The notes below the pieces were generated by a model, which saw only the letters and a list, made by a program, of their open reading frames with translations, had not been told where the DNA came from and did not search any database. DNA of 64,000 nucleotides, taken from NCBI GenBank assembly GCA_040768845.1, contig JAXGME010000003.1:1-64000 (forward strand). The letters run 5' to 3'. The DNA comes from JAEZHK01 sp040768845. Its GTDB lineage: Bacteria; Bacillota; Clostridia; Christensenellales; Aristaeellaceae. Below, piece after piece: positions 42,742-50,229 of this stretch (its first letter is position 1; every line of letters starts with the position of its first letter). The position numbers and the translations under genes were made by a program.

Positions 42742-44568
42742 ATGAGCGAGCGGGTCGCGCGCCGTCCGGGCGCGAAAAAGTCCTGGGTCCTGATTCGGAG
42801 GTTTTTGCCCTACTACAAGCCGTATCGCGGCGTTCTCGTCGCCGACTTGGGCTGCGCCGCGCTGACAACGGTGTGCGAACTGGTGCTGCCGCTGATCGTT
42901 CGGTATATTACCGACACCGCCATGCGCGATCTGGCCGGCCTGACGGCCCAGACCATCCTGAGGCTGGGCGGCGTGTATGTGGTCCTGCGGCTGATGGACA
43001 CCGCCGCCTACTACTATATGGCCTCCGTGGGGCACATCATGGGCTCCCGAATCGAAACCGACCTGCGTCGGGATCTGTTTTCTCACCTTCAGGCGCTGTC
43101 AAATTCCTTCTACGACAATGCGAAAACCGGACAGCTGATGAGCCGCATCACCACCGACCTCAACGATGTGACGGAGTTCGCGCACCACTGCCCGGAGGAA
43201 TTCTTCATCGCGGCGCTGAAGCTGGTGGGCGTATTTGTCATCCTGTGCACGATGAACGTCGGTTTGACACTGATCATCTTCATCGCGCTGCCGATGATGT
43301 TCGTCGCGCTGGGCTACTTCAACAAGCACATGCGCAGCGCCTTTAAGCGCGCACGCCATCAGCTGGGCGAGCTCAACGCGCAGGTGGAGGACAGCCTTCT
43401 GGGCATCCGCGTGGTGAAGGCGTTCGCCAACGAGGATCTGGAAAAGACCAAGTTTGAGCGCGGAAACAGCCGTTTTCTCTCGATTAAGCGCGACATGTAC
43501 CTGTGGATGGGGGCGTTTCACTCCAGCACGCGCTTTTTCGACGGCATGATGTACATCCTGGTGGTGGTGGTCGGCGCGCTGTACATGATCCGTGGCGCGA
43601 TTATGCCGGGGGACCTGGTGGCATACCTTCTCTACGTCACCACGCTGCTCACATCCATCAGCCGCGTCGTCGAATTCACCGAGCAGTTTCAGCGGGGCAT
43701 GACCGGCATCGAGCGCTTTGCCGAAGTGATGGACGAGCAGCCTACCGTCGTGGACGCGCCCGGCGCGAAAGCCCACCGGATTGCGCGCGGCGAGGTGCGC
43801 TTCGAGCACGTCAGCTTTGCCTATGAACCGGGCGGGGAAGAGGTGCTCAGCGACATCGACCTGTCCGTGACGCCGGGCGAATCCATCGCGCTGGTCGGGC
43901 CTTCCGGCGGCGGCAAGACCACGCTGTGCAGCCTGATCCCGCGCTTTTACGAGCCCACGAAGGGCCGGATTCTGATCGACGGCGTCGACATCCGGGATTT
44001 TACGCTGGAATCCCTGCGCTCCCAGATCGGCATCGTGCAGCAGGATGTATACCTGTTTGCCGGAAGCGTGTTTGACAACATCGAATACGGCAGGCCCGGT
44101 GCCACCCAGGAGGAAATCGTCTCCGCCGCGAGGATGGCGGGCGCCCACGAGTTCATTATGCAGTTGCCTGAGGGCTACGACACCTACTTGGGCGAGCGCG
44201 GCGTGCGGCTCTCCGGCGGCCAGAAGCAGCGCGTGTCCATCGCCCGCGTGTTCCTCAAAAATCCGCCGGTTCTGATCCTGGACGAAGCCACCTCCGCGCT
44301 GGACAACGAGTCCGAGCAGGTGGTGCAGCACTCGCTGGAATCCCTCATGAAGGGGCGCACCACCTTCACCATCGCCCACCGCCTGACCACCATCCGCGGC
44401 GCGAAGCTGATCCTGGTGCTGACCGACCACGGCATTGAGGAGCAGGGATCTCACGAAGCACTGATGGAGAAGGGCGGGCTGTATCACGCGCTGTACAGCG
44501 CCTACGCCCTGGGGCAGAATGCGGATAACCAGGAAAAACAGACCGAAGCCCTGTTTGTCGGGCGATAG
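42742..44568 (+). CDS. ABC exporter (fused membrane and ATPase domains)
   Basis: A 608-residue half-transporter of the MsbA/multidrug type. Six membrane helices occupy about 30-330, with the coupling region QLGELNAQVEDSLLGIRVVK. The nucleotide-binding domain shows GPSGGGKTT (Walker A, about 393-401), the Q-loop, VRLSGGQKQRVSIAR (signature), LILDEATSALDNES (Walker B) and AHRLTTI (H-loop). It would work as a homodimer. The cargo is unknown. The start at 42742 has GGAGGAAG upstream. An inverted repeat (ACTTCGGT/ACCGAAGT with a T-run) lies about 30 bp after the stop and may aid termination. Confidence 0.93.
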   Translation: MSERVARRPGAKKSWVLIRRFLPYYKPYRGVLVADLGCAALTTVCELVLPLIVRYITDTAMRDLAGLTAQTILRLGGVYVVLRLMDTAAYYYMASVGHIMGSRIETDLRRDLFSHLQALSNSFYDNAKTGQLMSRITTDLNDVTEFAHHCPEEFFIAALKLVGVFVILCTMNVGLTLIIFIALPMMFVALGYFNKHMRSAFKRARHQLGELNAQVEDSLLGIRVVKAFANEDLEKTKFERGNSRFLSIKRDMYLWMGAFHSSTRFFDGMMYILVVVVGALYMIRGAIMPGDLVAYLLYVTTLLTSISRVVEFTEQFQRGMTGIERFAEVMDEQPTVVDAPGAKAHRIARGEVRFEHVSFAYEPGGEEVLSDIDLSVTPGESIALVGPSGGGKTTLCSLIPRFYEPTKGRILIDGVDIRDFTLESLRSQIGIVQQDVYLFAGSVFDNIEYGRPGATQEEIVSAARMAGAHEFIMQLPEGYDTYLGERGVRLSGGQKQRVSIARVFLKNPPVLILDEATSALDNESEQVVQHSLESLMKGRTTFTIAHRLTTIRGAKLILVLTDHGIEEQGSHEALMEKGGLYHALYSAYALGQNADNQEKQTEALFVGR

Positions 44569-44690
44569 GGCGGGGGTTCGCCCTCTGCAAACTTCGGTTT
44601 TTTATTTGCACAACAGACCGAAGTCTTGATTTCGGGCCGCGTCGCCGGGCCGCGCTCTCGGGGAAAACGGGGCGTGTATCATGTTTTAAT

Positions 44691-44719
44691 TTGCAAACCC
44701 ATCGCTTGTGTGCTAGAAT
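44691..44719 (+). promoter_or_regulatory. Promoter of the CrtO-like/glycosyltransferase pair
   Basis: TTGCAA (44691-44696), 17 bp, TAGAAT (44714-44719). Confidence 0.72.
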
Positions 44720-44761
44720 GGCACGGGAGCAACCGGTTGGAATGAGAAGGGATACGCTCAG

Positions 44762-45280
44762 ATGTTTAGCCGCTTTATGATGACATTGCCCGTGTTTATC
44801 GGGCAGTTTTTCAAGTTTGCGCTGATTGTTGCGATCATCGGCGCGGTCGCGCATTACGTGGGGCAGCTGCTCCCCAGAAGGAATTTTGACTATACCGCCC
44901 CTCCGTACGCCTCCTATCACTGGGAGCGGGACGGCATGTTCTACACCAGGCTGAGAATCCAGTTCTGGAAGGACAAGGTTCCGGACATGAGCCAGTACGT
45001 CAAGAGCATGTTCCGGAAGAAGATCTCCGTATTCCGCGACTTCGAATATATAAAGGAGCTGATTCTTGAAACCTGTGTGGCGGAATTTGTCCATTGGATG
45101 CTGGTGCTGATCAGCCCGGTGTTTCTGGTCCTGATGGAAGGACTGGCCGGATGGATCGGCACGGTGCTCTACGCGCTGGGAAACCTGCCCTTTGTGATGA
45201 TCCAGCGCTACAACCGGCCCCGGCTGGTGCGCTTGATGAATCGGCAGAAACGTCAGGAACTCGCGGACAACCTCCAATGA
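44762..45280 (+). CDS. CrtO-family (glycosyl-diaponeurosporenoate acyltransferase-like) membrane protein
   Basis: A 172-residue membrane protein. FYTRLRIQFWKDKVPD (about 61-76), ILETCVAEFVHWML (about 101-114) and the C-terminal NLPFVMIQRYNRPRL (about 141-155) closely resemble staphylococcal CrtO, which acylates the sugar of staphyloxanthin. No carotenoid-synthesis gene is in the window, so the acceptor is probably another glycolipid. The following gene, 16 bp away, is a glycosyltransferase, giving a sugar-transfer plus acylation pair. GAGAAGGG precedes the ATG. Confidence 0.75.
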   Translation: MFSRFMMTLPVFIGQFFKFALIVAIIGAVAHYVGQLLPRRNFDYTAPPYASYHWERDGMFYTRLRIQFWKDKVPDMSQYVKSMFRKKISVFRDFEYIKELILETCVAEFVHWMLVLISPVFLVLMEGLAGWIGTVLYALGNLPFVMIQRYNRPRLVRLMNRQKRQELADNLQ

Positions 45281-45296
45281 TTTGAGGTGCACACAC

Positions 45297-46583
45297 TTGA
45301 TTCTTCGATGGGCCCTGATTATGGGCTTGGCGTTTACGGTGTACGGCTGCTATTTTCTGGCGGTGGCCATCGCGGGCAATCTGATGAAGCGGCGCAGCAT
45401 CCCCCCCGCGCCGCCGATCAGCCGCATCGCGGCGATCATTCCCGCCCGGAACGAACAGGCCGTGGTGCCCAAGCTGGTGGACAGCCTGCTCAGGCAGCGC
45501 TATCCGCGCACGCTCTTTGACGTGTACGTGGTGCCCAACAACTGCACGGACATGACCCGCAAGGCCGCGCTGGACGCGGGCGCGCAGGTGCTGGACTGCG
45601 ACGTGCCGGTGCACTCCAAGGGCGAGGTGCTGCGCTGGTCATTTGAAAAGCTGATGAACGGCGACAGGCAGTACGACGCCTTCTGCGTCTTTGACGCCGA
45701 CAACGTGGCGGACGGCGGCTTTTTCCAGGCGGTCAACAACGCGCTGGCGGCGGGCTACGGCGTGGCGCAGGGGTATCGGGACAGCAAAAACCCCGACGAC
45801 AACTGGGTGGCGGGCTGCACGTCCATCTTCTTCTGGTTCATGAACCGCTTTTTCAACCACGCCCGTTTTATACTGAAGATGTCCGCGGCGCTCAACGGCA
45901 CCGGCATCATGTTCAGCACCGACACCATCCGCAAGATTGGCTTTGACACCTGCACGCTGACGGAGGACCAGGAGTTTACCGGAATCTGCGCGCTCAACGG
46001 CGTTAAGATTGGCTGGATGGAGGATGCCATCACCTATGACGAGCAGCCCATCACGATCCGGGACTCCTTTGTACAGCGCAGGCGCTGGGGTGCGGGCACG
46101 CTGCAGTGCTTCAGGCGCTATGGAAAGGCGCTGCTTCGGGCGGTCCGCCAAAAGCGCAGCCGGGACGCGCTGGATGTGCTGATCGTATTTGCCGGCACGC
46201 CGCTGCAGGGGTTGGGCATTGTGTCCTTCGGCCTTTGCGCGGCGGAGTTTGTTCGCCAGATTGTGGTGAGCGGTCCCCGCGTGGCCAGCGTATGGGCGGC
46301 CTGGACGCTGCTCATGGCCGTCGCCAGCACCTTTCTCGGCGGCTTTGTCGCGGTGGTGCTGGTCTGCACGACGGAAAAGAAGTGGAGCCGCGCGCGGCTT
46401 CAATGCCTCGTCATGATGGGCTTTTATCTGCTGACCTGGATGCCGGCCAACATGCTGGCGCTGGTCACGCGCCCGCCGAAATGGGTGCAGATTCCGCACG
46501 TGATGGCCGTGGGCATCGACGACACGGTGGTCGAGCCGCCGGCGCCCTCCCGCTTCGGCGCAAAGGAAACGGACGTTTCCTGA
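45297..46583 (+). CDS. Processive-type family 2 glycosyltransferase
   Basis: A 428-residue membrane glycosyltransferase. An N-terminal helix is followed by the GT-A domain with AAIIPARNEQ, DADN (donor/metal site), TEDQEFT (catalytic base region) and QRRRW (the QxxRW motif of processive synthases). Three to four C-terminal helices follow. This layout is shared with cellulose/poly-GlcNAc-type synthases and some glycolipid glycosyltransferases. The start is probably TTG (45297, after GAGGTG); an ATG lies at 45321. It sits 16 bp after the CrtO-like gene. Confidence 0.87.
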   Translation: MILRWALIMGLAFTVYGCYFLAVAIAGNLMKRRSIPPAPPISRIAAIIPARNEQAVVPKLVDSLLRQRYPRTLFDVYVVPNNCTDMTRKAALDAGAQVLDCDVPVHSKGEVLRWSFEKLMNGDRQYDAFCVFDADNVADGGFFQAVNNALAAGYGVAQGYRDSKNPDDNWVAGCTSIFFWFMNRFFNHARFILKMSAALNGTGIMFSTDTIRKIGFDTCTLTEDQEFTGICALNGVKIGWMEDAITYDEQPITIRDSFVQRRRWGAGTLQCFRRYGKALLRAVRQKRSRDALDVLIVFAGTPLQGLGIVSFGLCAAEFVRQIVVSGPRVASVWAAWTLLMAVASTFLGGFVAVVLVCTTEKKWSRARLQCLVMMGFYLLTWMPANMLALVTRPPKWVQIPHVMAVGIDDTVVEPPAPSRFGAKETDVS

Positions 46584-46631
46584 GAGAGCGCTCCTTTGGG
46601 CGGTATGCAAAAAGCGTTACAACGGAACCCT

Positions 46632-46680
46632 CGCCCTTCGCCGGGCGGCGCGCAAAGCGTACCGGGCGAAAGGCGTTTTC
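46632..46680 (+). terminator. Probable terminator after the glycosyltransferase gene
   Basis: CGCCCTTCGCCGGG and CCGGGCGAAAGGCG pair with two mismatches, followed by TTTTC. Positions 46681-46794 hold nothing else I recognise. Confidence 0.45.
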
Positions 46681-46794
46681 GTTACCGGTCGGCGGGGATT
46701 CGAGCGGGGCGGAGCGCCTGACACCGCGGATTTCAGGCAAAGATAAATATCGGCGTATCGATTGCTTCGTATCAATAAATAATTACTTAGACCA

Positions 46795-46823
46795 TTGACA
46801 AATTATATCGGTAGATTTATACT
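46795..46823 (+). promoter_or_regulatory. Promoter of the secreted flavin reductase operon
   Basis: TTGACA (46795-46800), 17 bp, TATACT (46818-46823). It begins a leader of about 190 nt. Confidence 0.85.
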
Positions 46824-46829
46824 GATTAA

Positions 46830-47010
46830 GGTGTCCGAAGGCGTCGCGCGGAGAATCGGAGGATTCTCAAGCCTGTATGTCTGCGTCCGAGGACATGCAG
46901 GCTTGTCCGGCGCCTTTGCACTTTGGGGCAGTTTGGGGAAAGAGGGTGAAAACCTAGGAAGGATACAACCCACACGGATGGAACGTGGTTGCCTTGTCCT
47001 TGAAGCATCG
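46830..47010 (+). ncRNA. Unidentified structured 5' leader
   Basis: The leader between promoter and start codon can fold into a three-way junction. AAGGCG (46838-46843) pairs with CGCCTT (46911-46916). Inside, two hairpins sit end to end: GAGAATC/GATTCTC (46851-46868, loop GGAG) and a 13-bp stem (46869-46881 with 46892-46904, one G-U pair). GTCCG occurs three times, in the 5' strand, a hairpin loop and the 3' strand. I could not match it to any riboswitch class I know, including FMN, TPP, cobalamin and c-di-GMP types. Function is inferred only from position and fold. Confidence 0.45.
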
Positions 47011-47023
47011 AAAGGAGATTGTT

Positions 47024-48898
47024 ATGAGCAGGAAGATATTGTCCATCGTACTGGCCGTGGCCATGCTGCTTGGCCTCACCTGCACCGCGTTTGCCCAGGG
47101 CATGAAGCCCGGCGTGTACACCGAAACCGTCAAAGGCATGGCGGAAGGCATGGTGGTGGAGGTTACCCTTTCCGAAGACGCCATTGTCAGCGTCGTGGTC
47201 AAGTCCCACAACGAAACCCCTCCGGGCTATCCGGCCATTGAAAAGCTCCCGCAGGCGATCGTCGATGCCCAGTCCATCGAGGTGGACAGCATCAGCGGCG
47301 CGACCATGTCCTCCGGCGGCATCAAGGCGGCCGTGAAGGCCGCGCTGGAAGAGGCGGGCGCGGACCTGGCCGCGTTCTCCAATAAGGTGGAATCCAAGGA
47401 AGAAGCCGTGTCCTACTTCCCGACGATGGGTTCCTTTGAAGTCCCGACCCAGTGGGACGAGAGCTATGACATCGTCGTGGTCGGCGGCGGCTACGCGGGC
47501 ATGGCGGCGGCCTACAGCGCGGTGACCAGCGGCGCCAGCACCGTGCTGGTCGAAAAGCTGTCCACCACCGGCGGCAACTCGGCCATCAACGGAGGCCAGT
47601 ATGCGGCCTACACCTCCAAGATCGCCGAAAAGCTCCAGAAGGAATTCAACCTGGAACCCGACACCGCCGAAAAGCACATCGAGGATACGATGGCGGGCGG
47701 CGACTACATGTCCAACATCGAGCTTGTGAAAAACTTCGTGTACGCCTCGCCCTTCTACCTCGACCTGCTGCTGGACAACGGGCTGGAGGTTCGCGATACC
47801 CTGGCGCGGCCCGGCGGACACTACGGATACCGCACCTACGTGACCAAGAACCAGGTGGGCTCGGACATCACCGAGGTTCAGAAGAAGATTCTGGCGGGCA
47901 CCGATGCGGTGGTTGAGCTCAACACCAAGATGGTGGAAATCTACCGCACCCGCGACGACGAAAACAAGATCCTCGGCATCCGCGTCGCCACGCCGGACGG
48001 CTACAAGACCATCGAAGCCAAGAAGGGCGTCATCCTGGCCACCGGCGGCTTCAGCTCCAACGTGGAAATGCGCGAAACCCAGGTGCCCTATTTGACGGCG
48101 GACATCCCCACCACCAACAACACGGCCGTGTCCACCGGCGAGGGCATCTACCTGGCCCAGGCCATCGGCGCCAACACGACGCAGATGTCCAACATCCAGC
48201 GCTATCCCTTTGCCGATCCCAGCAACGGCGTGCTGGACAAGTATGCGGTGTGGCCCTTCACCGGCCCCAGCTACGGCGTGGTGTACGTGGATTACACCGG
48301 CAACCGCTACGTCAACGAGGGCGAGCGCCGCGACGTGTGCGCCAACGCCGCCGTCAATTCCGGCTTTATCTCCACCTACTGCATCTTCACGGAAAAGGTC
48401 GCGAGCTTCGTGTCCGCCGATGAGATCGCGGAAGGCGTCGCCAGCGGCCGCGTCCTGAAGGGCGACACGCTGGAAGAGCTGGCCGCGGCCATCAACGCCT
48501 ATGCCATCAAGGACCAGTATCCCACCGTGGACCCCGCTGCGCTGAAGGCAACCATTGAAAAGCACAACGGCTTTATCGACAGCGGCGTGGACGAGGACTT
48601 CGGCAAGGTCATGTCCTCCACCATGGTCAAGATGGAAGAAGGCCCCTACTACGCCATCGCCCAGTATCCCTCCGTGCACCACACCATGGGCGGCCTTGTC
48701 ATCGACAAGTACACCCAGGTGAAGGACATCTACGGACAGGTGATCCCGGGCCTCTACGCGGCGGGCGAAGTCACCGGCGGCGTGCACGGCACCAACCGGC
48801 TGGGCTCCAACGCGGACGCGGACGCCTGCGGCATGGGCTACATCTCCGGTTACTATGTGGCAACCGGCAAACTTCCGGATTTCATTCCTGTGGAATAA
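47024..48898 (+). CDS. Secreted FMN/FAD-dependent reductase (fumarate/urocanate reductase-like)
   Basis: A 624-residue exported flavoprotein. The signal peptide (1-25) ends at AFA-Q. An FMN-binding domain (about 28-112) carries the covalent-FMN motif SGATMSS, with Thr94 the expected attachment site. An FAD_binding_2 domain (from about 149, VVVGGGYAGMAAAYS and STTGGNSAINGG) has the substrate-region motifs HHTMGGLVID and HGTNRLGSNADADACG of extracytoplasmic fumarate/urocanate/acrylate-type reductases. The electron acceptor is unknown. No ApbE flavin transferase is in the window. AAAGGAG precedes the ATG, and NusG-II and Gx-transporter genes follow. Confidence 0.93.
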   Translation: MSRKILSIVLAVAMLLGLTCTAFAQGMKPGVYTETVKGMAEGMVVEVTLSEDAIVSVVVKSHNETPPGYPAIEKLPQAIVDAQSIEVDSISGATMSSGGIKAAVKAALEEAGADLAAFSNKVESKEEAVSYFPTMGSFEVPTQWDESYDIVVVGGGYAGMAAAYSAVTSGASTVLVEKLSTTGGNSAINGGQYAAYTSKIAEKLQKEFNLEPDTAEKHIEDTMAGGDYMSNIELVKNFVYASPFYLDLLLDNGLEVRDTLARPGGHYGYRTYVTKNQVGSDITEVQKKILAGTDAVVELNTKMVEIYRTRDDENKILGIRVATPDGYKTIEAKKGVILATGGFSSNVEMRETQVPYLTADIPTTNNTAVSTGEGIYLAQAIGANTTQMSNIQRYPFADPSNGVLDKYAVWPFTGPSYGVVYVDYTGNRYVNEGERRDVCANAAVNSGFISTYCIFTEKVASFVSADEIAEGVASGRVLKGDTLEELAAAINAYAIKDQYPTVDPAALKATIEKHNGFIDSGVDEDFGKVMSSTMVKMEEGPYYAIAQYPSVHHTMGGLVIDKYTQVKDIYGQVIPGLYAAGEVTGGVHGTNRLGSNADADACGMGYISGYYVATGKLPDFIPVE

Positions 48899-48907
48899 CG
48901 CCCCTTG

Positions 48908-48944
48908 GGCGATCCCCTTTGCCAATGGCGCAAAGGGGATCGCC
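48908..48944 (+). terminator. 15-bp perfect hairpin after the flavin reductase gene
   Basis: GGCGATCCCCTTTGC (48908-48922) pairs perfectly with 48930-48944. The tail is only TTCCC, so it may partly terminate transcription or protect the upstream message, which would lower expression of the next two genes. Confidence 0.5.
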
Positions 48945-48976
48945 TTCCCAAAGGGCCGGTGTGTTAGGAGCGCAGC

Positions 48977-49561
48977 ATGATCAAAAAACGGGACGTTCTG
49001 ATTGCGGGAATCCTGCTGGTGGCGGCGGTGGGCCTTTTTCTGCTGTCCAGGCACATGCCCACGGCGGCGCCCGCCCCGCTGACGACGGCCAATGCCGGAC
49101 AGATTGAAATGGCGGCGGAAACGCCCGCTCCGACGGAAACGCCCGCTCCGACGGAAACGCCTGCTCCGACAAAAGCCGTTGCCGCGATTCCCGCGCAAAC
49201 GCCGGAGGCGGCGCGGCCTTCGGCTTCGCCCTCGGCGGACTCGGAGCAGGCCTATCTGCTGGTCACGGTGCGCGGCGTTCAGTATGAGCCGATCCTGCTG
49301 GATGGGGAGGCGGAGTACACGCTCCGCCAAAAGGACACCGGCGCGGAGAACACCATCCACGTGACCAAGGACAGCATCCGGATGGCCGCCTCGACCTGCG
49401 AAAACCAGGATTGCGTGGAGCAAGGCACCGTATCGCTGGATAACCGGGGAAAGCGGCTCCTGCGCAACATGATCATCTGCCTGCCCAACGAGGTCACCCT
49501 GGAGCTGCTCACGGCGGAGGAAGCGGCGCAGATCAGCGCCGACAGTGAGGGCGCGCAATGA
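48977..49561 (+). CDS. NusG domain II-containing membrane-anchored protein
   Basis: A 194-residue protein with an N-terminal membrane helix (about 7-24), a Pro/Thr/Ala-rich linker including three copies of a TPAPTE-type unit (49121-49174), and a C-terminal NusG-II domain (about 90-180). That domain contains CENQDCV and NMIICLPN, the usual cysteine pattern of these extracytoplasmic domains. They recur beside Gx-transporter and FMN-flavoprotein genes in Clostridia. The function is not known. Its stop overlaps the next start by 4 bp. GGAG lies upstream of the ATG. Confidence 0.82.
   Translation: MIKKRDVLIAGILLVAAVGLFLLSRHMPTAAPAPLTTANAGQIEMAAETPAPTETPAPTETPAPTKAVAAIPAQTPEAARPSASPSADSEQAYLLVTVRGVQYEPILLDGEAEYTLRQKDTGAENTIHVTKDSIRMAASTCENQDCVEQGTVSLDNRGKRLLRNMIICLPNEVTLELLTAEEAAQISADSEGAQ
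49121..49174 (+). repeat. Three tandem 18-bp units encoding the TPAPTE linker
   Basis: ACGCCCGCTCCGACGGAA occurs twice exactly, and a third copy has a few changes, inside the NusG-II gene. The units encode a flexible extracytoplasmic linker and could vary in number between strains. Confidence 0.8.
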
Positions 49562-50070
49562 AGGCGGCGACAAAGCGCGTCGCGCTGTCGGGGCTTCTCG
49601 TCTCGGTGATGCTGGTGCTCGGCTATATAGAGAGCCTGATTCCGCTGGGCGCCGCCGTCCCCGGCATCAAGATCGGGCTGGCGAACTCCGTTCTGCTGTA
49701 CGCGATCTACGTGCTGGGCGCGCGGCGGGCGTTTGTTCTCATGATTGTGAAGGTGCTGCTCTCCGGCCTGACCTTTGGCGGCGTAAACGCCATGATGTAC
49801 AGCCTGGCCGGCGGAGTTTTGAGCATGGCGGCGATGCTTCTGGTGCGGCGCATTCCCGGGACGGGCATTCTGGGCGTGAGCGTGAGCGGCGCCGCGATGC
49901 ACAACGTGGGGCAGGTGGCGATGGCGATGCTCATCCTCCACACCCCCAAGCTCGTTTACTACATGGCGGTGCTGGTGGCCATCGGCGTCGTCACCGGTGT
50001 TCTGACGGGCGTCGTGGCCCAGTCGGTGCTGCGCATTCGGGCCTGCCGTCCGGAGCCTGGCGACGGCTAG
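49558..50070 (+). CDS. Gx transporter family membrane protein (heptaprenyl diphosphate synthase component I-like)
   Basis: A 170-residue integral membrane protein with about five helices. The segment LGYIESLIPLGAAVPGIKIG (21-40), continuing LANSVLLYAIYVLG, and GVSGAAMHN-type later region (SVSGAAMHNVGQVAMA) match the Hpre_diP_synt_I/Gx family, which is related to ECF S components. It may move a quinone precursor or another small molecule. Its partner NusG-II gene overlaps it by 4 bp. The TAG stop codon is the start of the palindromic repeat 50068-50228. Confidence 0.82.
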   Translation: MKAATKRVALSGLLVSVMLVLGYIESLIPLGAAVPGIKIGLANSVLLYAIYVLGARRAFVLMIVKVLLSGLTFGGVNAMMYSLAGGVLSMAAMLLVRRIPGTGILGVSVSGAAMHNVGQVAMAMLILHTPKLVYYMAVLVAIGVVTGVLTGVVAQSVLRIRACRPEPGDG

Positions 50071-50228
50071 TCGTCCACGAAGCCTAAGAACCGCGCTATG
50101 GCTGGATCTTTTCCTGTCCGGCGGTGTCGCGCTCCGCTTGACGCAGCGCTGCTGCGCCTGCGCTCCGGCTCCGTGCCGGGCAGAAAAATCTCTGCGCCCT
50201 ATCATCGGTTCTTAGACTTCGTGGACTA
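50068..50228. repeat. Palindromic interspersed element, copy 2 (161 bp)
   Basis: Starts TAGTCGTCCACGAAGCCTAA at the stop codon of the Gx gene, and its right end reads TAGTCCACGAAGTCTAAGAA on the other strand. The arms are about 50 bp. The core GGTGTCGCGCTCCGCTTGA, a stem (CGCAG/CTGCG) and CCTGCGCTCCGGCTCC match copies 1 and 3. Removing the element and one TA would join GGC-TA to CTTAGG, so the original upstream frame would have read on. The stop of the convergent lipoprotein gene lies 1 bp beyond the right end. Confidence 0.8.
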
Positions 50229-50229
50229 C

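Noticed and set aside
46686..46715. A TTCGA-containing stretch that recalls a tRNA T-arm
   Set aside because: No acceptor, D or anticodon arm can be drawn around it.
46830..47010. FMN riboswitch before the flavin reductase
   Set aside because: The conserved RFN blocks are absent, and the three-way layout differs from the six-helix FMN aptamer.
46826..49573. A long minus-strand open frame opposite the flavin reductase and NusG-II genes
   Set aside because: It shadows clear genes, and its His/Gly/Val-rich content resembles no protein.
50068..50228. Integron attC site as an explanation for the palindromic repeats
   Set aside because: The RYYYAAC/GTTRRRY ends are missing, no integrase is nearby, and the elements sit at gene ends in ordinary housekeeping surroundings.
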